Shown piece by piece: positions 52,270-64,000 of a stretch of 64,000 nucleotides of DNA; within the stretch, counting starts at the first letter, position 1; each line of letters opens with the position of its first letter. A program made the position numbers and the translations under genes. Under the pieces are notes generated by a model. It was given only the letters and a program-made list of their open reading frames with translations, did not search any database and was not told the origin of the DNA. The stretch comes from Chimonanthus salicifolius (lineage: Eukaryota > Streptophyta > Magnoliopsida > Laurales > Calycanthaceae), in NCBI GenBank assembly GCA_013350335.1, contig CM023534.1:15463802-15527801 (forward strand), given 5' to 3'.

Positions 52270-52985
52270 TACAAATATTAGAGGATTGATTCTACCTCTA
52301 ATGTGGTTAGATCTTGCATTTCCTCTATTTATTTGTAAATTTCAAATTTCAAATATCGTCAATTTTTTATGCAACATTTTTTCTCAATCATCAAATAAAT
52401 TGAGCATGAAACTAGATGAGGGCTAAACTGCTGATCACAGCCGTTGAATTGGAGTGGCATAAACTGAGCCCTATGAAATTCGTGATTGGAAGATGCATAA
52501 AAGTTTTACAATTCCATGGTCCACGTTGTCACATGATAGGAGCTGCGCGCTACATTAACAATAAATAGTCCGCGGACTACGCTCCTCTCTCTTTTAAATT
52601 TGAAAATGAAGAGGTGCTTTGGCCGTGGCGTCGGTGTGTTCGATCGAGTCTGCGCCGCGGCCATGGGCCTCGGCATAAACCAAGGAATAAAATAAGGGAA
52701 AGTTTGCATTTAGGCCCTTATCGTTTGTTTTAATTATATTGAAGATTCATTTTGTTATTTTAAAACTAATTATAGTTTTTAAAAATAAATGATGACAGGA
52801 TCAGGGCTGTGATTAGGAGGATCATCCAACTCTCCTCCAAGCTCTTAATCAATTTTTTTCAAAAACATATTTGAAAACAACCCTCTTTTCATTTTTTATG
52901 GCATATTTGCGATTTTAAAAAATATTCAAAAACAACCCTCTTTTCATTTTTTTCAATTCAGAAAAATTAAAATATATAAAAATAA

Positions 52986-53170
52986 GGGAACTGATTTTTG
53001 CACCCCACTTTTATCCATTGTGCACCCTCCTCTTATGTGAAATTTCGATTTTTGGCCAAAAAAGCAAGGAAAGAGAGAGGAAAGAGGAATTTTGAGTTTG
53101 GGCGAAATCGAAATTTCACATGAAAGGGTGCACGGTGGGTAAAAGGTAGGGGTGCAAAAACCACTACCCC
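52986..53170. mobile_element. MITE with about 60-bp terminal inverted repeats
   Basis: The left arm GGGAACTGATTTTTGCACCC and the reverse complement of the right arm (GGGTAGTGGTTTTTGCACCC) continue in parallel through GTGCACCCTC and ATGTGAAATTTCGATTT. Flanks share AAAATA, but the duplication is not clean. It is probably Mutator-like. Confidence 0.72.
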
Positions 53171-53639
53171 AAAATACCGATATTTTTAAAAGAAAAAAAA
53201 AAGGAGAGAGATATCTTGGGCGATACCGAGATGACCGTGAACTCATTCTTCCGAGATTTTTATCCCTGATTTAGTACTCGAACGCTTTAAAATGAAAATA
53301 CCTTTGTATGCTAGCACAACCCAGATTTTTCCAAACTCATAATCTAACTTTGTAGCGCTCATTTGGTCATATTTATGTATATGTGTAAAGAAATTTAATA
53401 AAAAATAATTTGAAGAATTGGTTGAAAGTGCAATTGATTTTAGATATCTCAAGTGAATTTATTATACTTATTAAATTAAAATAATATTTTTCTTCTTATC
53501 TTACAATACATCGAAAGCTCATCTTTTTCAACCAAATTGAAAGGCATTTACAACTTCTGCTTAAAAAGGCTCCGCAAAGGTGGTTTGAACTAAAATTGTC
53601 TAATGGTTTTGGTCAGAAGTTCAAAATTCGGTATTGGAT

Positions 53640-53745
53640 CGATATTTTTTTCTCTTTTTTTTTTTTAAAAAAAAGGCCGATATCGGTTAATATGATGCGG
53701 TGTCAAAACCATATGATATATCGTATCGGCCGATATTTGGACCAT
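53640..53745. repeat. Fragment related to the TATCGGCCGATA MITE
   Basis: GGCCGATATCGGTTAATATG and CGTATCGGCCGATATTTGG recall the interior of the hAT MITE at 17637-17999. Clear ends were not found, so it may be a diverged or partial copy. Confidence 0.5.
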
Positions 53746-54072
53746 TGGTTTTGCTTAATCAAAAATTTATGTCAATTACAATAAGTGGATATGTAGTTAT
53801 CTTTATTTAATTGTCTTAATTATTGTGATTTCATTTAAAATTTTAGATTTTATAAATCAATTTTTTTCTCAGTCTCATTTGAAATGATCAAGGTAAATGG
53901 ATTAATTAAACTGCAATCAATAATAATTTATTTATTATTCGACACATTCCATTTATCTTGTATATTAGTGTTAGATTAAATAGAGTAAAAAAAAATCAGT
54001 GCCTTTTTAGGTTTATAAAAATAAGGTTGGTAGGAGTTTTCAATCTACCAAGAAGTAATTATTGGAGTTACG

Positions 54073-54516
54073 TGTTGGGAAAAGCCACTACATTTTCTCT
54101 CTAATCAAACTAGAGGCTCAAAAATATTAACAATTCTTCACCTAAAGGTGGATTCCAACCATAATGAAAAATAAAATATGAAAAGATCTCACAAAAGGGA
54201 TATGGGACCTAGCCTATGGAGATGCTGAATCCACAATTTGAACTAGTAGATGTATTCTCCATGATATCATAAACAAACTCTCAAAATTTGAGTTGAATCG
54301 AAGCAAAGATGGTGTCTGGATCTCACTCTTCTCCTTTCTTTTTCCTCATTTTCTCTCTCTTTTGCCCGTGTGTTTCTTTCTTTCCCTCTTCCATTTTTTC
54401 TTGCCTTTCATATTTCTACAATACACGATTTACTTCTCCTATTTTCTTTTCACCTTCTTTTTTTATTTCTTTTATTAGATGTGGGCCCCACCTCATAAAA
54501 GAATGGACGCCCAACA
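54073..54516 (-). mobile_element. Copia-type 3' LTR, 444 bp
   Basis: The block starts TGTTGGGAAAAGCC and ends GGACGCCCAACA, giving the classic TGTTGGG...CCCAACA inverted ends. Immediately to its right lies AATCTCCCCTTG, which on the - strand is the purine tract CAAGGGGAGATT expected before a 3' LTR. The copia RNase H relic follows in the correct order. Confidence 0.75.
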
Positions 54517-55228
54517 AATCTCCCCTTGCTGACTCATGTGAAGGGCTCAACCAAGTCCACTTTGCTTCTACACAATTCATGCTTCTCCTTAGGCAATGTT
54601 TTAGTCATCATATCCAATCATTCTCATCAGTATGATTCTTCTCAAGTTGAAACAACTTCTCTTCCCACACATCACATATTCAATGATACATCACATCAAT
54701 ATGTTTCGATCTTGAAAGGAATATTGGGTTCTTAATCAAATAGATGACACTTTGATTATTATAAAAGAGAACATATCTTTCTTGCTTTAATCTCAATTCC
54801 TGTAGGAATCTCTTCATCCATAACATCTCCTTGCATCCCTCAACTAGTGCAATGTGCTTAGCCTCTATAGTAGATAGATAATACAACACATTTCTACAAC
54901 TTGGACTGCCAAGATACAACTCTCCCTGAAAAAGTCATCAAGTAACCTGGCGTGAACTTTCTAAAATTAATATTTTCTGCCATGTTCTAACAAAGATTTA
55001 CCATTTCCAAAACATAAACACATATTGGAAGTGCCTCGGAGATACCTGAGAATCCATTTAATTGCAGCCTAGTGTTCCTTGCTAGGATTAGAAAGGAATC
55101 TACTCACAACAACAATGGCATGAGCTATGTTTGGCCTATTACACACCATAACATATATCAAACTACCAACTACTTATGCATAGGGAACTTCCTCCATTTC
55201 ACCTTTTTTTTTTCTCACTTGCTAGACA
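54517..55228 (-). pseudogene. Copia polyprotein relic: RNase H end
   Basis: On the - strand AAIKWILRYLRGTSNMCL (near 55065-55015) leads into LSTIEAKHIALVEGCKEMLW (near 54870-54810) and SRSKHIDVMYH (near 54710-54680), the C-terminal copia RNase H motifs. Stops interrupt the frame and a solo LTR cuts it at 55229. The 5' side continues at 58324. Confidence 0.85.
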
Positions 55229-56908
55229 TGTCACGCCCCGACCCGAAGGGTGGGCCCGGAACGTGACTGATTTTTTTTTTTTTTTTGAAAAGATAAGTAA
55301 ACTAAACCACAAGCATTCTTACTGGGCCGGATCAACAATTAGGCCCAGCGGTTACACATTAGCCTATCATGTAGACTCAAACATGTATCATATGCTTCCC
55401 CAATAAAATATACATAAACAACATCATAATATCATCAAACAAAACCATCCATTGATTCATCATTCAAAGTCACAACAAAAAGACTACAGCAACGTCGTAG
55501 TCTCGATACAATAATGTTTTTAAAGAACTAAGTACCACAACTGGTACTTCACAAAAACTAAAGGTTCCAAGAACCAGAAAGCACAAATAAGGGTATTCCC
55601 TCTTCATGGGAATCCCAAACCACCGTCGCAGCTAAATCACCCTACGCATGAAAGAGAGGGTCCTCCTCCTCTGGTTCATCGCCTGAAAGGTGAGTGGTGT
55701 GAGCTAACTAGCCCAGTGAAGGAAATATAACAATGCACATTAAGTAAATATTAAACAGGTTAGCAACAGTTCAATATCACATGCTTGATAACAATAAGCA
55801 TAATCTCTAGTAATACATCAACATCATCAATCACTGCCATTATCCACTATAACGCCTGCCGACTACACTGAGACCAGTATTAAGTCCCGACACGGTCAAA
55901 ATACATCCTTGCAAGTACATCTCCGGCTCTAACTTAGCCGATACTGACACCCTCAAGTCAGCAACTGACGACAGCATGGTCCGCCCATGGTCCAATAGAT
56001 ATAAACCATCTCTCATATAGCCGATATTGGTTCAATAGTCCAGGTACGTGGAAGCAGTCTTACATACTCATACGATCAACATCGTAATATCACAATCAAC
56101 ATCAGCACTCTTACCATAGTGCATCATGTATAGGCACATGGGTGGGTTCATCAAAACTGAAACCACTCATTGCTCAATATTTATCTCATCATAAAACCTG
56201 TTTACAAAATCTGCAGAATTAAGTTCCCTCACCGTTATGTGTGATTTACGCGGTCTCTGTTCAAACAACACACAAGTGCACAATCAATATACAGATCAAA
56301 TACATATACACGAATAGTATTTGGAAATCATACGTTTTCCCACCAAATATCTAGGGTTCATGGAATTGAGTCTCCTACTTGGTTTCTATCCTTTTTAAAT
56401 CATCCACAAGATAATAATATAGTAAAAAGGGGCTCAGTCCGAACTCATATTGTCTTCTGGGCATGGACCAGATTGACTTATTGAGTTAGGTCTAGATTCT
56501 CAGGTCACTTCTCGGTTGTCTTCTAGATAGGACCAGATCTGACATTTTGAGTAGGCCTCGAGGTCACCCAGTGCCCGACTATATAGCGTCGGCCTGAAAG
56601 TGAATCACTCAGTGCCAGACCAATAGGGTCGGCCTAGAAGCGGATACAATAATATTTACACTATAAGTAATAAGAGAAGAGGGTTAGTACAATTTTAATT
56701 AACAAAAAGGGGTACTAAACATCATATCACATAATCTAACAAAATAATAATTTTTTTTGAATAAAATAATAATATTTATTTATTCAATTATTTATTCTTT
56801 TTTTTTTTTCAATGGGAACCAACATTAAAAATTACAAGCAACAATAATATCAAATAATTTTTTTTTTGAATAAAATAATAATATTTATTTATTCAATCAT
56901 TTATTTAA

Positions 56909-56953
<45 letters not shown>

Positions 56954-58323
56954 TTTTCAAAGGGAAGCAACATTTCAAATCACAAGTAACTATAATCTCA
57001 AATAAAAATAAATTTTTTTTTCTTTTTTTTTTTTCTTCTTCTTCTTCCTCCCCCGTTCACTGTCTGCAACAGACAGTGAACGGCCGGGAACAGTAAAAAT
57101 GAATTTGGGAAAAGGGGGATTTTCTGGACTCGGTTTTTACATCTGACCGGTCCAATGGATTCCTCCGGGAGTCCTCTTTCCATAGGGAGAGGTTTGGAGC
57201 TTTGAAACTCAGTAAGCCATCCGATCTTAGCACCGGAAGCTCACTGATACGAGGAACCCTAGAATTTTCCCTAAACTTTGAAATCATTTTTCTCACTGAA
57301 AACGGAGCCAAAATCAAAATTTCTTGATTCAAAACCGGTCGAAATTGAAAGGGGAATGCAATGGTTACGTTGGATTGAATTCCTGGGCTGAAATCCGGAT
57401 TTTTGAAAAAAAATTCCTCTAAGTTACTGTTACTGAAAAAAACGGAAGTCTCGGCTGGGTTTCTGCAAGAGAGAGAAGGGAGAAGAGAAGCTGGGAGTTC
57501 AAAATCGTAGGGTAAGCCGGTTTATATAGATTTTTGGCCGGAAAATCCGGTGATGGGACGGGACGACGCCGAAAAATAGGGTCGAGCAGGCAGCAGCACG
57601 CCGCTGACGCTGCTACAGAAAAATTTTGGTCTTTGCGAATCAGCCCTCCACATTTTCCATTTTTGCAAAAAGGGCCCCATTTTGTCAAAAACTGGATTCT
57701 TAACTAAAAAAATAATTTCAAGAGCTCAAAAATTTAATCCAACCTTACAGATAGGTTGGTTTTAAAAATCCTAATCACCATAAAAATTTTGGAATTTAAC
57801 TCTTATTAAAAACCATTTATTTAAATAAAAATCATAAATTTACACTATTTACTTAAATAAAGAATTATTAAAATAAACAATTTAGAAGCATCATTTTGAG
57901 ATGAAATGAAATAACTAGACCATTCTTAAAATGGTCTACCATAAAATACTAATTTCAAAATTTATTTCATTTTCAAAATCCTTTAAAATAATTAATACTC
58001 CCTTTCGGGGTTTTGACGGGCGGGATTAAATACCATTTTCTGAAAATAAATTCATTTTAAAATCAGAAATGCAAATCCTTTATTTAGGAGAATATTATTT
58101 ACCAATAATATACACATATCAACAATATTTATAAAAATATACACAACAAGTGGTAAATTACCAAAATGCCCCTCCAGCTTGACGAGCTGAATCACTGAGT
58201 TTTCGGGCTCAAATCGGGCCAAACCTGGGCTTTCCTCGAAGCCCTAACCAAAATCTTCGAGATTAACCGTTTAAACAGGAATTAACGAGCTAAAGCACGC
58301 CTAATCTGGGGCAGGGTATTACA
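55229..58323. mobile_element. Solo LTR of about 3.1 kb, TSD AGACA, inserted in the copia relic
   Basis: The block begins TGTCACGCCCCGACCCG and ends GGGCAGGGTATTACA. AGACA flanks both sides (55224-55228 and 58324-58328), and the copia coding sequence continues across, proving the insertion. No gag-pol frame, primer-binding site or second LTR lies inside. The ends resemble the very long LTRs of some plant gypsy-type elements, which is inference. It holds a 109-bp tandem duplication and an (AT)n run. Confidence 0.85.
56748..56952. repeat. 109-bp tandem duplication and (AT)n run inside the solo LTR
   Basis: GAATAAAATAATAATATTTA starts at 56759 and again at 56868. The second copy runs into about eighteen AT units ending near 56950. 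Confidence 0.85.
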
Positions 58324-58950
58324 AGACACTGCTTGGAGCTGAGTTTGAAATTATTTGCAAGTGGAATTCCTACCGACTTAGCTTTGTCCATATTAAATCT
58401 TTCAAGTGCCTTCTCAATGTATATTTTCTGTAAGAGCCAAAGCTTGTCATTCTTTCTATCACGAGTGACCTTCATACCAAGTATTTACTTTGCTGGCCCC
58501 AAGTCTTTCACAACAAAGGATTTACTGAGCTTTACTTTCAAGTTGTTAATTTTGATAGCATCTTGCCCAACAATTCACATATCATCTATATAAAGCAGTA
58601 AAATAATGAAATCTCCAATTGAGAATTTCTTCATAATGATCTGAAGTAGTCCTTCAGTAGTCATGATCTGCTATAAAAGAATGAAACTTCTTGTACCATT
58701 ACCACAATGCCTTTAACCCATATAAGTTTTTCTTTAGTCTGCAAACTAAGTTCTTTTTGCCTTTTACCCTGAAGCTCTCAAGGTGCTCCATATAAATCTT
58801 TTCCTCCAAGTCACCATGAAGGAAAACTCTCTTCACATCAAGTTGCTCTATCTCTAAATTTAAACTTGTAGCCAAACCAAGTACCACTCATATAGATGAC
58901 ATCTTCACAACAGGTGTGGAGATTTCCTCAAAATCAATGTCCTCATTCTA
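58324..58950 (-). pseudogene. Copia reverse transcriptase relic
   Basis: On the - strand the RT motifs occur in order: IEQLDVKRVFLHGDLEEKIY (near 58855-58795), CRLKKNLYGLK (near 58735), the active-site box YIDDM (near 58590-58575), and the C-terminal KLWLLQKIYIEKALERFNMD (near 58440-58385). A stop after YIDDM and other changes disable it. Integrase and gag are absent to the right, cut near 58950. Confidence 0.87.
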
Positions 58951-58956
58951 GCGCCA

Positions 58957-59270
58957 TTGTTGGGATTGGGCTTCCAGTCCAAAAAACTAGCTTGATAGGT
59001 AGAATGACCTAGTCTCATAAAGTCCTTAGATTTTCCTCCCTCAAAACCGATGTGGGACTTTCGTTTGCACTCCAATAATCCCTGCCTCGAACGAGGCTTC
59101 TGGCAAATAGAACATCGTCAACCATCCCGTTTGGCTAGGAGATCTCCTAAGCCCACATGTTGTGGCTTGGGGACATAGCTCTGATACCATTGATAGGGAC
59201 TAGGCTTCCAGCCCTAAAAGACTAGCTTGATAAGTGAAGGAACCCAATCTCATTATGTTCTTGTCCCGTA
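58957..59270 (-). mobile_element. TRIM-like LTR fragment pair with primer-binding site
   Basis: Two related segments, GGGATTGGGCTTCCAGTCC (58960 on) and GGGACTAGGCTTCCAGCCC (59197 on), each continue into ACTAGCTTGATA and are arranged as direct repeats. Just before the second, GCTCTGATACCAT (about 59180-59193) is, on the - strand, ATGGTATCAGAGC, a primer-binding site complementary to initiator tRNA-Met. The second repeat starts with TG right after it. The internal region is too short for genes, so it is a miniature or deleted LTR element. Confidence 0.6.
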
Positions 59271-60535
59271 CTTTAGCTTTATAGTTTTAATAATAAAATT
59301 CTAAGTATTATCTCTTAACAAAAACTATAAAGATTTTAATGATCAAATGGGAGAAAATCTCCACTGACTCTTCTCTATATAATCATGGCATATCTCACCA
59401 ACCATTTAGATATTTGACATGTATAATGTTATAATTATTAAAATAGATGCACTTTGGTTCAAGAACCAGATGTCCCAAGTTCGAGTTTGTATATTGCAGG
59501 AGTTGCGTGTATCAAGAGTTTTATCCAATTCTCTCATATTCTGAGAGAAATGGGGTCTTGAGTTTCATCCTTATAAAAAAAAACAATTTCTTTTAAATAG
59601 ACAATTTCCTTTTTCTAACCATTGACCAAATGCATGAATTTATGCACATAAATTTCCATGAAAAAAAAGCTTCTCAATCTATGCTAAACTAATGTAAATT
59701 TTAACAAGTGGAATGCGCTGAGTCCAAAAATCCACCATATTAGTGTCATGATTTTGTAATATCCCACAATATAAATTAAGTAAAAGGTCATTATTAGTAA
59801 TATGATCTAAACAGAAATTATTTTAATTTTAAACACTTAAAATCATATTGCTAGTGACAACTTTTTCATATTGATTTTGTGATAAAACCTACAACATTAA
59901 AGTCGAAGATTGTATAGTACCCTATCACTGTAATTCAGAGTCATATGTCATTAACTTCAATTTAATCTAAATACATTGAAATAAATAATCATTTCATTTA
60001 AATTCATTGTAGATTTCAAATTATTGAGTAGTAAACAACCTAAGTTCCCATTTTTACTTCATATTTTGAAACTATTTGCAAACTATATACAACATATCTA
60101 AAATAGGTTATAAAAAAAATTATAAGAGATATTTTGATAGAAGCATAGTTTTCTTAAATTAATATAAAAGTCCATTATATTATAAAATTCCCTCAAATGT
60201 TTTTATAAATTGTTAAAAAAATTAGAATTTGTTATGGAAAATTTAATAAAAAAATTTGAAAATAATTATATGACGTATATTCCAAGCATGTAAAATATAT
60301 AGAATCTCTATACTAACTAAATAACAAAATTCAACTATATCTAAAATTTTAATCATTCAATAGCTAAGCTGCACTAATTTATTTTAATTGTAGCTTAGTC
60401 TATATTCTAATTAATTTAGAAATTCACGTTTATTTTATACTATTGCCTATTTTAAATATATACATTTGGCATTTATGTCGTTCATTTTGATAGGATCGTA
60501 AGTTTTTTTTTTTAAATCTAATAATGCTTTTTTAA
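59271..60535. other. AT-rich intergenic DNA before the MYB gene
   Basis: No gene was seen. A B-box-like CAAGTTCGAGTTTG near 59478 and a TTATAAAAAAAAAC end near 59572-59585 suggest another decayed SINE, with low certainty. Confidence 0.35.
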
Positions 60536-60539
60536 ATTA

Positions 60540-61363
60540 TTGCTTTTAGCAACATTTCCCACTCTTCTCTCGCTCTCCCCAGAGAGCTAAGGAGAGCTGC
60601 CTCTCTCTCTCTCTCTCTCCTTTTTATTCGCTGCAATCGACACATACTCTCTCCATCTGCTTTCCACATTAGGGTTTCTAAGCTCCCTCTCTCTGGATGT
60701 CTTTCATTTTTCTCCTCTCTGCTGGTTTTTTCTTTTCCCAATTTAGGATTACAGTTCCTGAAACGTCTTTTCCTGATCTGACGTAGTTTTTTTGTGTCTT
60801 GATTTTCTTAGTTTCTTGGTTATATGGGATCAATTGTGTAATTTCATTGGACGGAGGCATTCGAGTTATAACATTCGTCAACTTGACAGAACCAAGCTAC
60901 TCTAGTGAATTATATCAGAAATTCCGCTCTTTTCTGGGTTTTTCTTGGGGGTTGGATTGTGGTGAATTGAAGGTGATTTGGAATAAAGACGCAAACGTTA
61001 TAGAGTTTTAATTTAAGTTTTTTTTTTTTTTTTTCATTTTTTTTTTGCTCGAGTTGAGAATCGGCTAAAAAAGGGGGAATTTCGAACGATGGAGTACTGT
61101 TTTGGGGCATTTGAGGGATTTTAGGGTTTGAATATGGATTTGTTGCAGGTTCAGATTAAAAAAACCTTTTTTTTTAATTTTTGGGTTTGATTTGTTGAGT
61201 TTTTAAATTTTACTTTTTTGGCAAGTTCACTTCCTCACTGGCTTGAAATTGTCTGGGGCTTTTCTGAGTTTGATTCTACTAAAAAGGGCTTGAAAATTAA
61301 GGTTTGTACAGTGAATTGTGGTTGATTATCGGATTCTGCTACTCTAGTCTTGAGTTCATTCAG
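60540..61363 (+). other. Probable 5' untranslated exon of the GAMYB-type gene
   Basis: A CT-rich leader with (CT)n at about 60599-60622 and the plant-typical TTAGGGTTTC (60669-60678) precedes a good donor, ATTCAG|GTAATTT, at 61363/61364. A matching acceptor, GAAGCAG, ends at 63130 just before the start codon. The exon limits are inferred from splice signals only. Confidence 0.45.
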
Positions 61364-61499
61364 GTAATTTATTTTCTTTATAATTATAGTATGTTTGTAT
61401 GCATGTATATATGTGTATACTGAATAATTATACTATAATCTGGTTGGATAAAATTGATTGAGGATCTCAATCATTTGCATTGTTTTCTGTGATTTTATT

Positions 61500-62050
61500 C
61501 TAGATGGTGTTTTTTTTTTTTTTGGTTAGTGCCTGTTTGTCAGTGTGGGACTTGTAAGTGGAATAAACTCTGGTTTTCTTTGGATTTAACCATGTATATT
61601 CTGGAATTTCAATTCCACTAAAAGGAAATCTCTTTTCCTGCATCTGTAAGTTTCCAGAAAAATACATACACATAACAGACCCTGAAGCTTTGTTTGTTTT
61701 GCAAAATTTTCCTAGGAAAATGCTTTCCAAGTTGGGAATTTTCCTATTGAAATGCATGGCTTTTTTCCAATATCCTCCATGGAGAAATGCTTTCCTAGGA
61801 AAAAGGAGAGGTGGAAAAGGACCTAGCATTCATGGGAGCAGCCCCAACTCAGAAAATATTTTCCTGGGGAAATTTTCCAAAACATTAGACAGACACACAG
61901 GCACACCCTTAAGGAATTTTATGCTATCAATCAAACTGAAATGAAGCATTCCTGGTAAAATTTCCATATTAGGGAACATTTTCTGAGGAAAATAAACCCC
62001 CCAGGCTTACAATCAAATTGGCCCTTAGTTTACCCCTCACTTATAGAAAA
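61500..62050. repeat. MITE-like repeat in the leader intron
   Basis: Reiterated TTTTCCTAGGAAAATGC-like words occur at 61705-61800 and 61855-61995, with edges resembling GTGCCTGTTTG and its complement CAAATTGGCCC. No target duplication was fixed. Confidence 0.35.
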
Positions 62051-63139
62051 GTATTAAGGTTTTTGTTTAATCCTTGCTGCTTGTTTAATCTTTTCCTTCT
62101 TGGAGCATGAGAACTTCTAATTGATCACTGAAGTGCAAAGACGTGAATTCATTGAAAAAAAAAAAAAAGGCTTAGGTTTTTCAATCACAATTCATGGTGA
62201 AGCTCAATGTGTGGAAAATTTTCTCTCAGATCCATTTTGTTTTGGAATCAACCCAGTTGATGGGCGGGATTTCTTTCTGTTAGAATATGCCTAGTCTACT
62301 AATTAATTTACATCCCATGTCTAAATGGAACCTAATTTTGATGGGTTGTACATTCATCTTAAAACTGTTGGAAGCTTTTCATTTTGCAACATGAAGCTTC
62401 TCATTTTACAATGAAGTTATGTTGAAATTTCTTTTTTTAAATTTCATTTGGATCTTTTTTTTTCTATTTGAATGTTTCTTTTTCAATGATGGTAATTTTA
62501 TTTTCTTTAGACCTTTCAAAAAGAGGGAACAAGTACAACAGCTTAGCAAAAAAGCCCATGGCAGAGTAAAAAACCAGCCACAAAAGCTATGATAAACAAT
62601 CTCCTAAATCACCAATAATTAGTCGCTGCTGCCTCACTACTTTCAGACATGAATGTTTCAAGTATTTATTCTTCAATTTTTTTATAATTTCCCCTTTATA
62701 TTTGGCTTTAAATTTTTAGAATTGCTGCCTTTGGGTTCTCAGTAAAAGATATCTTTTTGTTCTAGTACTCTTTGATTGATTTAGGGATGTCCTATTACGA
62801 TGAACACAGAGTAATTTTGGAAGAGAAAAATATCTTTCTCATTTCTTCTCTGTACAGTACAAAGCTTCAGCTATAAATAGCGAAGCTAACAAAGCTAAGA
62901 CTAAACCAGTTATAAGAAACAAACTGTACAACTAAGCACTAAAGCCATAAGAGAAAAGTAACTAATCTAAAATCTAATATGTCCAAAGTTCAAGTTGAAG
63001 TTGTAGATTTACTTGTATGCCTTCTTAATAATTATTGTGTTTCATTTCTCTGTCTCGGTTTTGGGCATTTGATTTCTATTGAATAATGTGATCGATTGAA
63101 TGGATTTGGTATATGATTTACTTGAAGCAGATTAATCAT

Positions 63140-63505
63140 ATGACAATAAATGAGAGTGATGACGATATGGTGTCAAAAGATCAGACCAGTTCTACATCAA
63201 CTAATGAAGGAAGCTGTGGAGGAGGGTCGAGAGCAGGTGCCCCAACAGGTGTCTTGAAAAAGGGACCTTGGACATCTGCAGAAGATGCGATTTTGGTGGA
63301 TTATGTTAAGAAGCACGGCGAAGGGAATTGGAATGCCGTCCAGAAGAACTCAGGTCTCTTCCGTTGTGGTAAAAGTTGTCGCCTGCGATGGGCAAATCAT
63401 CTGAGGCCAAATTTGAAGAAGGGTGCTTTCACACTAGAAGAAGAACGATTAATCATGGAACTTCATGCTAAAATGGGGAACAAATGGGCGCGAATGGCTG
63501 CACAT
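63140..63505 (+). CDS. GAMYB: GAMYB-type R2R3-MYB transcription factor, first coding exon (gene runs off the window)
   Basis: The start ATG at 63140 follows a probable leader-intron acceptor (63130) and opens MTINESDDDMVSKDQ, the acidic N terminus typical of GAMYB proteins. An upstream in-frame ATG at 63113 would lie in the leader intron. R2 begins LKKGPWTSAEDAILVDYVKK and contains the regular tryptophans and CGKSCRLRWANHLRPNLKKG. R3 begins AFTLEEERLIMELHAKMGNK and is cut after WARMAAH at the donor CAT|GTAACT (63505/63506), the usual GAMYB intron position. The exon gives 122 codons. In the family these proteins bind gibberellin-responsive promoters in aleurone and anthers and are targets of miR159; the target site would lie in a later exon outside the window. 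Confidence 0.93.
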
Positions 63506-64000
63506 GTAACTATTCCTTGCTCTTTTTTATTTGTCGCTATTTAGTTATTTTTATTTGTTATTTGTAGATTCTCTTTCTCCTGGTCCAGAGAAGCTCCTTT
63601 GTTATTTGTCATGTATTGGTCCAATAATATTGCCGTGTCTATTAGTAGTGTACTCGATTCGATTTTAGACTCATTGATTTAACCCTGCCACTTGGCTCAA
63701 TCTTGACAGAGGACAGAAGTCAACACTGGGCAACTCTAGTAAAATAAGAGACACATATCAATGTCATCATCATCACCACCACTGTCACCATCATATTCAT
63801 TAAAGCCATTATCCCATCCATTTAGGGTTGGCCTTTTTCGTTTTGAAGCTTCTTGGGGCCAACATTTATCTGAATCCCAGAACATAAGTTTGTGTGTGTT
63901 ATTCCACCATCAACATGCCCTGTTTTACCACATCAATTTAAGTCTGTATAGGTCTGCCTTTTCTAGCTCTTTGTTGTTCCAATCTTATATGCATGTTCCC

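Noticed and set aside
54293..54635. Overlapping frames rich in Phe and Ser at 54.3-54.6 kb
   Set aside because: They lie in the copia LTR and its purine tract region and come from T/C-rich composition.
56914..56950. AT-run as a replication origin or regulatory site
   Set aside because: It is a plain microsatellite inside a solo LTR.
62800..62990. TATAAATA-containing stretch as a promoter of the MYB gene
   Set aside because: It lies within the inferred leader intron and looks like a fragment of an LTR; no transcript evidence can be read from sequence.

Overview
The window is nuclear DNA from a flowering plant. It carries three intron-rich plant genes, all on the + strand, separated and invaded by plant-type transposable elements: degenerate LINEs, solo LTRs, a copia remnant, and hAT-, Mutator- and Stowaway-like MITEs. 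The species cannot be fixed from the sequence. Large TE-filled introns suggest a medium or large genome. No bacterial, organellar, CRISPR or rRNA/tRNA gene content was seen.

Layout. 1-4464: a degenerate LINE (+) running in from the left edge. 4.5-10.3 kb: an LTR fragment, a small reverse-strand LINE relic, an LTR-like block and two MITEs. 10.47-15.75 kb: gene 1, a multi-pass membrane RING-finger E3 ligase in four exons, with a frame problem at its start. 15.8-21.0 kb: MITEs, including a 0.93-kb foldback element and a hAT MITE with a perfect 8-bp target duplication. 21,015-44,739: gene 2, the nucleoporin ALADIN (AAAS), rebuilt here as 14 coding exons (444 aa). Its 8.1-kb intron 3 holds a nearly complete but broken reverse-strand LINE, itself carrying a solo LTR and other insertions. 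Its 7.5-kb intron 7 holds another 5'-truncated LINE with a 17-bp target duplication. Intron 6 can be spliced in frame only as an AT-AC (U12-type) intron. 44.7-60.5 kb: a gene-free stretch of SINE-like pieces, MITEs, and a copia remnant split by a 3.1-kb solo LTR. 60.5-64.0 kb: the 5' part of gene 3, a GAMYB-type R2R3-MYB gene that runs off the right edge.

The three genes (ubiquitin ligase, nuclear pore WD40 protein, MYB transcription factor) are unrelated in function; there is no operon or cluster logic. The points most worth checking are the AT-AC intron and duplicated exon-3 donor in ALADIN, the broken start of the RING gene, and several precisely bounded mobile elements. No convincing new biological system was found.
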